Source: Schistocephalus solidus
Lineage: Eukaryota; Platyhelminthes; Cestoda; Diphyllobothriidea; Diphyllobothriidae
Assembly: GCA_017591395.1 (NCBI GenBank)
Contig: WEDG01006506.1
Coordinates: 62,001 to 126,000 of the forward strand
Direction: 5' to 3'
DNA length: 64,000 nt
In this document: positions 11,601-24,574 of the stretch, in pieces
How positions within the stretch are numbered: the first letter of the stretch is position 1
How the letters are laid out: each line of letters begins with the position of its first letter
The notes under the pieces: model-generated
What the model was told of the DNA's origin: nothing
What the model saw: only the letters and a program-made list of their open reading frames with translations
Database searches by the model: none
Made by a program: the position numbers and the translations under genes

Positions 11601-14600
11601 TGAAATCCAAATATTAACCAGTCTATAATCCTTTTTAAAATTAAAAAGGATACATGAAACTGTGTGCATTCAACTTAACTGAAAACACCGGATGAATAAG
11701 AGTACATTCGTAAACGTTCACTGATTCAGAGCTAATTAATGTACAATTGGTGTTTGATTTGTATTTTGCAATCAAACCAAATATGACCAAAGCATATAGT
11801 AAAATTGGAATTGTTAAAAGCTGCAAAGAAGCACACAAACTATCAACGTTTACGATTGAAACAAAGACGCTTTTTTTGTCGGGCAGCGCCATGTGAGGCA
11901 GAACAAAAGGTCCTACATCCAACAATTGCGAAAGTATATTGTCCCTTCGCAAACTGATTTCAAATTGCTGTTCGATTCTTATTTTGCAATCAAAACAAAT
12001 ACGACCAAACCACATAGTAAAATTGGAACTTAAAACCGGTGAAGTAGCAGACAAACTATCAATGTGTACGTTGTGCACAAAGACGCATTTTATAACGAGC
12101 AGCGCCATGTAGGGCAGAACAAACGGTTCAACATCAAACAATTGCGAAAGTACCTTGTCCCTTCGCTAATTGATTTTAAATTGGTTTTCGATTCGTATTT
12201 TGCAATGAAAACAGATATAACCAAAGCACGTAGTAAATTAGAAGCAGACAAATTAAACAAGGTTAACGTTGTGCACAAAGACGTTTAATTGTTGAGGAGT
12301 CCCATGTGGGGCAAAACAAAAGGTCCCCCATCCAACAATCGTGAAAGTATATTTTTCCTTTGATAATTAATATAAAATTGCCTTTTTCTTCGTATTTTGC
12401 AATCAAACCAAATATGAACAAAGCATATAGTAAAATTGGAATTATTTAAACCTGCATAGAAGCAAACAAACTACAAAGGTGTACTTTGTGCACAAATATG
12501 CATTTTATGTCCAGCAGCGCTATGTTAGGCAGAATAAAAATTCAGCCATCCAAAAATCGCGAAAGTATCTGGGCCTTTTGATAATCGATTTAAAATTGGT
12601 CTACGCTACGCACTTTCCAATCGAACCAAATATGACGAAATCATAAGGCGAAATTGAAATGATTAAACACTGCAAAGAAGCAGACAAACTTACAAGGTGT
12701 ACGTTGTGCACAAAGACGCATTTTACGTCAAGCAGCCATATGAGTTAGAAAAAAATGGTCCAACATCCAACAGTCACAGAAGTACATTGGCTTCGCTCTA
12801 ATTGACTAAAAATTGGTGTTCGATTTGTATTTTGCAATCAAACCACATATGACAACAGCATACAGTAAAATGTCAAATATTAAAAACGAAGCAGACAAGC
12901 TACCAAGGTGAACGTTGTGTAAAAAAGCCGTATTTTGTGTCGAGCAGCGCCATGTGAGGCAGAACAAAATGTCCGACATACACCAATCGCGTTACTAACT
13001 TGTCCCTTTGCATCAGCAAAGGCGTCATATTCGATTCATTATTATGCCTCAGGCATTCAGTGAATGCGCAGTTTTTCTAATATTCAGACTGAAATGAGGA
13101 CAATATGACCTGCGGTGTCCGAGGACGTTGTTTACTAAGTTTCACCGTACCGTGACTGTGTTTAGAGCATGACATATATAGTCGCCGTATTAAGTTGTAA
13201 ACAAGTTCAGTTTTCCTACTCGGTTCAGCTTTTTGGCTACCATAACCGAACAGTGAATTGATGAATTCCTGATTTCGTTAGAAGAACTCTACACTAGAAA
13301 AGTGCTTCTGCGCCTATTGGAAACGCCAACAACAATGAACAATGGAACAATCAGACGACATGCGAAATCATGCAGGTCTGAGATGCAAACACATCGGCGG
13401 CGTACCAGATCCTTAGAGATGGAAACCGGAGCCCATAAAGACCAAAGTAAGCTGATTTGCGCATCTGAGTAGAAACGTTCAAAATCACTTATATCTGGTA
13501 ACCAAATTCACGGCATGTAGAGCGAGAGCTTCCACAGCAATTATATTTGCTTCTCTGCACACATATCCAGCTGGCATTGGATCAACAATTATGCAGCGTT
13601 TCTTCGGAACAGAGTATGCTTAAACCCTTCATAATGGAATCTTCCCTGCCCTTCAGGATGCCACAAATATAAATTTTATTTCCTTACATTAGCTTCTTTG
13701 TTGATTTCAAAATGCTGCCTATTTTATATGCATACTCTTATTGTTTCCCAAATACTTTAGCATTAAACGTGATAGATGAACAGAATGGGGGAGCTGTTTG
13801 TCACCATCCACAAATCTTGGTCCTAAAGACATAAATCGGAGAATTTGGACGGATCAACTTAGATCCGACATTTTCGTCAGTCCTTCCCTTTTTAGGTGGT
13901 AGACGAAGGTCTGAGGTTAATTACACACATCAGCAAAGGCGTCAGATTCGATTCATTATTATGCCTCAGGCATTCAGTGAATGCGCAGTCTTTCTGATAT
14001 TCAGACTGAAATGAGGACAATATCTAAAAGTGTTTCAAAGTGGCGCCGAGAACAGGCTTTTAAAGTCCTAAAAGTAACAAAGTGAAATTTTCAGTGGCAA
14101 GTGTGGATCGAATTTTCTGTTTAACTTCAGTCATCACTTCGGGTGATTTCCTTCATATATTTTAAAAACATCAGAGACCGGAATATGATATTCAGCAAAG
14201 CAGCTTTTGAATTGTTAGATTGACAGTTGATAAGCACAGCTTCATAAATGGTCATGAAAGAACAATAACAATTTGTCGGTAGAACACCAAAAATTTATTT
14301 CAGTCGATGCAAGTGTGAATCAAATGAGGCCATGATTACAACTAAAGCTTTTTCCACGTATGTTGTGGGTTTGAGTGCTACGGACGGATGATTAATGTAC
14401 TGAACTGAAGAAGACCTTATAATAGTCTGTCCATGCAAGGAAGGCGTATGTTTCTTACACACGATTGCAGATTCTTCCCATGTTAATGCTCATGAGTAGA
14501 TCATTTAGAACTACGACCGCGCGTGCGAAAACTAAACCACGCAGCTCACGCAATGAGAACATTAAGAAAACTGGCACCAACGTCATTCAATGGGTTAAAT

Positions 14601-17600
14601 AACAAAACCTGAAATGCACAATGCTTTAATAAGCAAGTCGTCCGTTTGGAAATTCCTATGTTCTCACATCTAACGCCTTAACTACCTTCGCTTTTTCGCT
14701 TTTGAAAAGGTGCTGCTTAGTGGTGGGATGCAAGCGCACGGTGACATCTTCGGACATTAAATAGCAGTAAGTTAACCTCATGTGTCATGAAACTACTTCA
14801 CTTAACGACTTTTTCTGTTATAATTGGACTTATTAATTAACATAGAGATTTTAATGGCTTTTTCAAGTTATTTTGCGGTGGTTAGGTAGCCAAACGCCAG
14901 CCCAAGTTGGACAAGATCGGACCTAGCCTCTGGATTCCCCATTACCTCAAAGGCTACAATGATGTGTCACGGGTTCAGCAACCTATTGGATGGAGACGGG
15001 TCTGGTAAAGCCTTAGATGTACCACAAAACGCAATGCAATATTTTACTACCACGAAATCTCATTGAACTTAATCATGATTAAGTTTTTGTCACTTTTACA
15101 GCATTTGAACTTAATTCGAGTTCTTTTGCAGGGTGCTGTTTAAGTGTAGAAATGTTCAGAGGTTTCAGAAAAATACATTAATTAAGGGGGTTTTTATTAT
15201 CAGAAACCTTCGGGTTTCAGGGATCTTTGAATGAATGAAAGCCGTCATTGTAAATCAAAATTTTATGACTGCAGAAGTGTAGTTAAACGAGCCTGCATTT
15301 AAATCGATTAGGCCAAAATAAGAAAGCACATTGGCGGACGATTACGTAGTTCGTAATCAGGTTACTTCAAAAACGCGGGCAATCCACTTTGTTGTGCATG
15401 GGTGGCTCGAATAAAAGGAATGTTAATAAACGGAAGAGGATATTATTTTCTCAATGTCTTACACGGAACATGAACCGGTCATGACCAAAATATTGATCTC
15501 CACCTAGGAGATTTCATCTCTTATGAACGAGTCATCTACTCTAACAATTAAGGCAAACAGATCTTTTTGATGGTCGAACTATTAATTGATAAAAGCGATC
15601 TACCGTTGAACAAGACACAAAAAAGAATGCCGCTTGTACAGGTAACATTTCTAGAGATTGTGTACCTGGTTGGCAAAAGGTCTGTGGTCATCACAAAAGG
15701 CGAAGAATGCTGGCATTGGTAAAATTTTCGGCTTCCGCTTTATTTTCTGTCTTTTAAAATTGGTCGCTAATTAAAATAAATGTTTAAAAACAATGATTAA
15801 AGGTACCATAAAAATCGTAGCACCATCGGGAGGGATAGGAAGAAACCTCACTTTAAAGGTAGCCATTTATACCCATTCGAAGGGTCGTGAAACGATTTGT
15901 GGATGTCACGCTGCTGTGTTTAATCTTCCACTGCCTTTACCTCGACCAACGATGCAAGCGAGAACCACATGCAGTAAAATGGTCAAGAACCCAACACATG
16001 ATTGACTTGGTAATATATCCCTGTGTTTTTGCTTCAGCAACAATATTTACGTTGAAGTATCGCGAATCGATTTGTGAATAACACTGGGCATGCTATAAGA
16101 ATAACGACCAAATACTTAGTAAATTTGGTTACCAGCACATGCTTCTGCTGAAAGTTTGTAATAGCTCCTTATTGAGATTGATTCAAAAGTGTTCGATTTA
16201 CATGATATTGTATAATGAAAATAAGTTTGACGTGTCCACGAAGCCATGAATACCTATGCCAGGAATATTTCACACATGCATGGTTTCGATTTTTAGATTA
16301 AAAGTTTTAAAACATAAAATAATTCTGAAATTGTCTTGAACCAATTGAGCTCAAAGTTTAGCACATACGGTGGAGTATCATTAACAGTATCCCAGACGAA
16401 AACATCATTTGATGCCTTTAGACTTCATTTTATGGGATTCTTACTTATAGGATCTTCTTTGTATGCAATTGCGATTGTGCGCAGTCCCTTTTTTGCCATG
16501 GGCTCAATCCTGTTTCGCACATAAGCAAGACGACCCTCGTGTGTTAGTTCTGTGAGATTACCACGGTCGTCCATCATAAATGAGCACCTGTTTATAAAGA
16601 AATAAAACCAAGTTTAGCTTTTTGCCTTGCAATCCCACTGGCAATGTTCTGTATTATAAGTAGAAACAGCCGATTGATCAGAAACCGAGTCTGGTGAACA
16701 GACCTCAGCAAGATTAGAACTCGATCGGTTCCCATAAATTTACTTATAGCTAACAGCTGGTGATAGGGCGCTCCAACCGGAAGCGTGCATCACTCCTGTT
16801 TAGTTTATGCGTTACATCGCACATTGCTTTAATCCAAAAATGACTTGGGACTGGGTTAACTCTTACTTTAGAGCAACAAACTGCAATAGACTGCATCCAT
16901 TCCGGCGAAGAAGACCCAATGCTTCAATAGAATTAAATTCCAGGGACGAAGGCAACTAACAGGGATAGCCTGGCTTATTTGCCATTATCAATAGTCAGTC
17001 AGAATTGAAGTTGAAAGCTCAAATTCTCTTATCAATACAGGCATAGTACGTTGGACGTTGTCGATCTTATAGTTCACTCTGCATAATAAGGGCTAGACAA
17101 CGGTTTCCAAGCGTAAACATATACATGTCTAGACAATTAGTCTGCCATCCATAATAATCCACCTCACAGGATCAGAGATTATCCTAGATTTCAGAGTAAC
17201 TGGTATCACGCCCTGATGTTGTCCAGTTTAGAAATCATTACGCTATCCTTTTTTTACAACCATAGGCTACTTTAAATTTCCATTACAACCCTTCACCCCT
17301 TTTTTTGCTTGATACTGATTAATTTAAGAAGTCGAGTTTCGTGAACGTATGCTTTCGATTATTCATCATCAGGCCTTAAGAATAATATAAGGGAGGGTAA
17401 AGTAACAAAAGTTTAAACATCCAATAAGCAGTAAGTATGGGGGAGAGGGTTGAGGGCGTTCAGAGGTCAGGGGTTTTAGTCTAGTCCTATAGGGGCGAGG
17501 GCTGGAGAGGGGGGGGGAAGGGGAAGGGCAACTGTCTAGGTTACGGCGTCGTCGTCGCGACGCGACGTGGCAGGAGGTGTGAACGCAGATGCAGAGTTTG

Positions 17601-20600
17601 TTTTCGGTCAAGGGAGCCTTTTTGCGAGCACAAAGTTGGGTTGGTCAACCATATGACCACTGCCTCTGTCATCGCAAATATACACTGACGCAGGAACTTG
17701 GGGTGTTTCATCGGCACTTTATAGATTACTCGGAATGCTGGGTTGACGACGACCCGGTGGCCGCTGTCAAACGAATGAGCCACCATTGCGCTCAAGATGA
17801 ACTTTACCGTGCCTTGATTTAACCAGGCAGGATGGTGCTCTCGCATCCTCTTGGATAGGTGCCTATTTTTTCGACTTATATATCCTGCTCCAAAGGAGCA
17901 AGTGAAGGTGTAGATGCACATTAAAGGGATCTGAAACGGCAGTCTATCCTTGCCTTCAAGACGAAGAAGTGCAGCGCTTGAGACCACTAGCCTTAACTTA
18001 GCGCCTGGGTACGTGCGCGTGATAGCAGTGTTTAAGCAACGATATAGAAGTTCGCTCGCCGGATCCCCTCAAAAAGGCAATGCGAGAAATAAGTCCTTCT
18101 TTTTTAATCGTTGGAAACGTCCAATTTTGGGGGACGTTACTCCATATACCTACCGATCAGCTTCTCGGGAAAGCCGTTTTCTCAGAGGTTGTTCTGTATC
18201 AGGACGAGTTCTTTTTCCAGCGTATCTGGAGTACATATTTTTCTAGCTCGGTTGGTGAGGCAGTGGACCAGGCTTCGTTTCTGGCTTAGCGGGACAAAAC
18301 TATAGAAGTTTGTGTACTGCCCTGTCCATGTCTTCTTACAAAATACCCTTCTACGAAGTGTTCCATTAGACGTTCTATTAAGTAGGACGTCCAGAAAGGG
18401 GAGACACTCTCTGTTCTCTTATTCTAAAGTGAAAGTTAACGCCTGGTGAACTTGATTCACTTTATCCAGGAGAGTGTCCAACTCAAGCTTTTCATTTGCT
18501 ATTGCAACTTTTACAAATGTTCCGGAGCGGTATTTACACAATTTCACTTACTTCATGCTCGACAAATACCTGATCAAAGTATTATCCTTAGGCCCCAAAT
18601 TTTGTTTTCATAATCAAAGGCCAAATAGATTAGGGTCATCCAACTGATTCAAGAGGTTTTCAAATTGAACCTCTGCCACTAATCTATTTGGCCTTGGATT
18701 ATGAAAACAAAATTTGGGGCACCTATCCAAGAGGATGTGAGAGCACCATCCTGCCTGGTTAAATCAAGGCATTGTAAAGTTCATCTCGAGCGCAATTCTG
18801 GCTCATTTGCTTGACAGCGGCCACCGGGTCGTCGTCAACCCAGCATTCCGAGTAATCTATAAAGTGCCGATGAAACACCCCAAGTTTCTGCGTCAGTGTA
18901 TATTTGCGATGACAGAGGCAGTGGCCATATGGTTGACCAACCCAACTTTGTGCTCGCAAAAAGGCTCCCTTGACCGAAAACAAACTCTGCATCTGCGTTC
19001 ACACCTCCTGCCACGTCGCGTCGCGACGACGACGCCGTAACCTAGACAGTTGCCCTTCCCCTTCCCCCTCCCCTCTCCAGCCCTCGCCCCTATAGGACTA
19101 GACTAAAACCCCTGACCTCTGAACGCCCTCAACCCTCTCCCCCATCCTTACTGCTTATTGGATGTTTAAACTTTTGTTACTTTACCCTCCCTTATATTTT
19201 TGCGAAGGCCTGATGATGAATAATCGAAATCGTACGTTCGCCAAACTCGAATTATAAAATGCTTATATGGGTCTCATCGCTGAACTTAAAGTATTACTTT
19301 GTACATCAAGCAATCGTTGAGGCTGAATAAGCCGTGCCAGGGTTTTTAACTTCCCACAACCGCTCCTTGCGTTCACAATATTTCGCTCTTGTCACTCAGT
19401 CCATGCACTCGTCCCACTTCCAATTGCAAAAACAGCTAACTGCTCCAAGAAAAGTGATTATTAAACATATTCGAAACCCGCGTTCCAAAACCACTTACAT
19501 AAGCTCCTTTAAGTCATAATTTGAAATAAAAAAAAAACTAAACCAATGTATGCAAACATGTAATAAAAGTTTTAATTATTCACCTTTTTTACTTATAAGT
19601 GAAAATCAACCTATCATTTCCACTCCTTACCCTCTAGATCGCTTACTATATCTTCGACAGTGATCAAGTTTTCATTGAATTTTTCTTATGCGTGGTCTGA
19701 CATGGCTATGCACACTTAGTAAGCATAAAAATCCTCAATTCAGAAACTTCTCTTATGCAGGTCTCAGAAGTATGTATAAAGAAGGAGCGGGAAGTATAGA
19801 GGAAGAGCAGAGAATAAATGTGGGGAAGTTCAAATGTGTTTGAGCAAATCAGAAATGTCAAACGCATTTTTCTATGGAAGACTGTAAGAGCGCTGATGTT
19901 GTTATGAACGGAAAAAACTATCTTACAAAAAGCGGACAAGTAAATGAGCTTGCTCACTGAAAATGCCGTCCGAAAAATTGCTCTACCTAAACGATTAAGC
20001 AGGACAGATCAGCTCTACGGTTCAAGTCAATTGCTGCAGTTAGGAGATTGATTGATGCTGTGGAAAACATTTAATTTACAGGTTTGTAGTAACCTTGAAA
20101 TTATTATTTCGGCAGCACCCTTTGTCAAGCAGAGGAGTGATTGACCACCGTCAGCTAGCAAAATAGTTGTCATCGACTTCCGAACAGAGGAGAAGGCAAA
20201 GACTTTCAGGAATTCGGATTCTGGATGATTTTGCCGGATGACGGCATAGTCTTTGCGAAGCATTCTCAAAAATCCCAGCAATGCGCATTCGGTCTTGTTT
20301 CCAACTTGAATGGGTATTGCGCCGGCTGTTTTGGGTGGCTAAAGGAAAGTGTTCGCAATGGGGAAACAAACGGGAACAGTCTCAAAGTAAACAGTCAAAA
20401 TGGATATTTTTAAGTACACAATGATCTACCGATCGAATTTGCTAAAATAAGTCAACTAAAGTATTTCAAGCCCAAAAATCTCAAACTGTTTATGTTTGTT
20501 GTTTTGTATTAAAGTCCAAAAACTATGAAGACCATAGTTGAAGGAGCTGATTACGGGATACATGATAGAAAAAAATGCTAACATCTAAAATACTGGAGTA

Positions 20601-23600
20601 GTATTAGATTCTGTGAACGCTGGAGAACGTTAAGAAAACTGAAGCAATCTTATCGATAAAAATGCATGCATAAACAACTTAATTTCGTAAAATTATTTGC
20701 AAAATTAAATTGAAACCGTTCTTTTCCACAAATTTCACAATTTACCCATTCTATTGAGAATTTTTTATACGTTACATAGCCTTATAAGTTTACCCATCTG
20801 GCTTTTGACTACACAAATTTTATTTAATAAATTCAAAAGTAAAATGTCATCTTCACCAAACTTTGTTTCTTACTCGTGTTAGGCTAAACGTTATGTAGCC
20901 TATTGCCGAGAAATATAATAGAAGCTATACGCGGGTATGTATAGCACAATCGACAGTCTATCCTATAATGATTAGAGAAATTATTTTTAAAATACTTTAA
21001 ATATTCTATTTTGCGGAATACGTTTCATATAAAAGCCTATATGTAACCTTATAAAATGCTCAGATTGGATGCATATAAAACCAAGATACCAGCAGTTGAG
21101 ATGAATAGGAGGAGTTGAGTGCAATCGCCAGTTCGAGCTTTGACAGAAAAAAACTATCCATGGCGTGACAATAGCTTCCATTCATCAGGTCACTGAGGAA
21201 GACAACCTTTTCCCCAATGTGCGCTTCTACAACTGTCATTCGATTTGTTGTTAGGGTTCCTGTCTTATCACAGCAAATGGCTGTGGCGTTGCCCATCGTT
21301 TCACATGCATCCAAATGACGAACCAAATTGTTGTCCTAAAGCGTTTTGAAAAATAAAACGGGCATTTGTACAAAAAGAAACGTAGTAACAAAGAAAATTT
21401 GTGTTTCTAATGAAACCTGCATGTTGTTAGATAATCTTTATAATCAAAATTACGCCTGCATAAACAATTTTAAATTTCATTAAGATTTGTGCGTGGGAGA
21501 TGGGCTTTTTGGCGACAAAAGGTTTTTAAATCTAACAGTAGGATAGTCAACTGGACCCTTTTCTTACCTTAAAGGCATTTGTATAGATATCGTATTATGA
21601 TATTAACTGACTTACATCGTTAAAGAAAAGTTAAACAGATGAGGCTTGTTTCTGAACATATTTATAGGCAACACATTCTAATTATTGTCATTCAGGTCCA
21701 CTAGGACCCAATTAAAGACCAGTCTGGCCGCCTATCATAAATGTAAGCTCAGAGTGTCATGACGAGACGCTATAAGACTTGCCGGTAAGGTCACTATCAC
21801 ACGCAAAAATGGCTTGGATAAATTCAGTGTTTTAAAAATTATTATATAATTACCATAATCTAATTTTTAACACAATCAGTTTGTTTAAGAAAAAAAATAG
21901 TTTGCAAAGGAAACCAGCAGCCTGGTTAGCCTAATGGTTAGAATATATAATGGTTGTGCCAATGGAAAATCTATATATATATATATATATATGACAAAGA
22001 CGTTATACCGTACTTCCGACATAGATACTAGCTAAAAGCCTGTGAAAAAATCAACTATTCTCTTATATTTAGTCGGTTTTGAAAAAATAGTTCAGGTTTA
22101 AATTTAACTACCTGCTGTTTTATTTCTTGCTCCAAAAAGCCTATCTAGCTGTCTTTTACGTTACTCCTGTATGAATTTAAATAAAGCATACGAATTAAGT
22201 TAAGTATATGTGCTGAGGTGGGCTTTTCAAATGTTGATCTCAATGTTGATTCTAGACGGTTCACAAACGCAACAGGACATAACTATGGACAGAGCTCAAA
22301 GACACTTATAGGGCGACCGCTGTAGAAATAAACTTAAAGCACACCTTCAACTGCAAAACGGTACTGCGACTCTGTTATGCCAGATCGCATAATTTAAGGC
22401 ATTTTATTTTCAGAAATGCCTTTTTTTCAGCATGTGAAGCAAATAGTTTTTGCCACCAAAGTTCAGTTATAACCAATTCCAATGAAATAGATACAAACTG
22501 TCGTAAATCAATTTACAATTGATAGAAGATTTTACAATTAAAATGTACATCGTCATCTTTGGAGCTTTTCCAATAATGTTTATAAATTAAGTCAAAGGTA
22601 ATTTTATAGCACAAAATAATAACGATAAAGTGGTCGAGGTAATAAATGGTTTTATTAAAGTTAATCACGGCGTAATATTTAATAAAACCAAAAAAACAAT
22701 GCATCAATAATTGTTCAAATGACATTTTTACTGCTTTAATGCAATGCATTTCACCTTCATCATTTTCTTGACCGAGTACGCGAGTGAAAGTGTCACGGCC
22801 AGCGGGAGGCCCTCCGGAACCGCCACTACCAGTACGGTGATTCCAATTATGACAAAGTGAATCAGTTGTTTTAGATGATGACTTGTCTGCCAGCTTTCTT
22901 GCTTGTGGACGAATTCGAATATGCAAAATTTGATAACCAGTATAACCACAGTTGCAACTGCAGCTGCCACCCCTGGATTGAATAAATAATTTAAGCTCGT
23001 TAAACATTTTTAACGTAAGAACCAACTTAATATTTTTCTGCACCTATTTCCGAAGTATTTTGCAAACAATACGGTAAATTACAAAAGAAAGTTTGAAAAA
23101 GTGTCTTTTGAATTTATAATAGACTTGAACATGCGACAGCTTCTCTGATGCAGTTCAAGGTAGCTTCGGGCAAAAACTGGGGACGTACTTTTAGTCTAAA
23201 TGTTGCAAACAAAATTCACTTTAAAATCTAATTCAAAACTTAATCTAGGTTTGCTTATGCATTAAAAGTCTGGCTAACTATTTTGATAGGATAAGTGTCC
23301 AATCTGCCCTGTATATTCTTCCTCCTGTTTAAACTTAAAGCATAAAAATGGATGGTCCATTGTAAATAACGTGGTGGAAACATCAAGAAGGGTAAAAATG
23401 ATGCGCAGCCCGAAATACCTAACCGTCCTTAGAATAACAACTGATTATTTTCATCAAACGATATCATATTCAATCATTAATCAGTGCCAGATCAACATAT
23501 CCTGGAAGGTTAGAGCTGTGAATACTTAACAAGACGGAAAGCTGACTATAATCAGCGATCCTCACAGTGGATGACAGGTGGAATGAATCTGTTCTTTCAT

Positions 23601-24525
23601 GCTATCGAGCAAGGCTTTTTTTCCCTTCATGGAAAGCAAATGTTTGACGTAGTATGAGTCGCTGCGCTTATGCCAAAATCCTTGGTCTTCACTATCTTTA
23701 CCTGCCTCAATGGCTGTCATCTACAACTTTTTTATTGGAAAAATATGATTCTCACGCCTTTTTAACAGTTAAAAGTAATAAGTAGTTTTATTTCTGGGCA
23801 GAGCAATGCTAATAAAGTCAGAACAGTTCAGGCGTTAAAGTGCATAAATGCCGTTAGGGTACCGGTATACGTGCGGCATCTTTGCTTCTATCGGTTGTCA
23901 ACAATTTTCGTTGAAATATGTAGTAAGTGGTTTTAGAAAAACTGTTATTCATGTATTTAGAAAAAAAGGGAGCAAATTATTGCACGCAATACATAATGGT
24001 ATACTTTATGTTACTTGTTAATTGCAAAAACACTATTTATAAAGAATCCATAAACTTTTATATATGGAATCTGCTAAGTCAACATAGACATACCTAGGTA
24101 CCCAATTTGAATTGCAAGCCTAGTTAACTTCAGTTGCAAAACTGACATCTCCTTTACTCGAATCTTGACCTTTGGTGGTTTTCTTTTCGCATCTGTGCTT
24201 GCAAGTTTTTCCTGAGGTTCTTAAAATGAAGTAAAGAGGGGGATTAAATGAAGATGGCAGTAGACAAATATGTAGCCGAAGGACTCTCAGGACAGCAACC
24301 AAACATTAATAGTCAAAATAAAGGCGGAAGGCAAGAATACCAGGACTGATAAGTTAATTAAAGTTAAACTCACTTTTGTAAATTTTTAGTTGCATTTTAT
24401 TTACTCTGTAACTCTTGGTGGAAAAAGTTTATTGAAAGTAGTAAGAAACAGTGGTATTAGAAGTAGTATTATTAGAAGCCATAGTAGTTGTAGTAGTTGT
24501 AGAAGCAGTAGTAGTAGTAGTAGTA

Positions 24526-24574
<49 letters not shown>

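Noticed and set aside
11641..12141. 166-codon frame on the minus strand
   Set aside because: It runs through two units of the 217-bp tandem array; the recurring wording follows from the DNA repeat. Not supported as a gene.
11690..13010. CRISPR-like repeated array
   Set aside because: Repeat units are about 217 bp, diverged, without constant short repeats and unique spacers, and the genome is eukaryotic.
21920..21970. SINE start near the (AT)n run
   Set aside because: Only an A-box-like string is present; no B box or tail follows.
22513..23043. 176-codon frame on the minus strand
   Set aside because: It overlaps pump exon 7 in another frame; the exon frame has the conserved M3-M4 residues.
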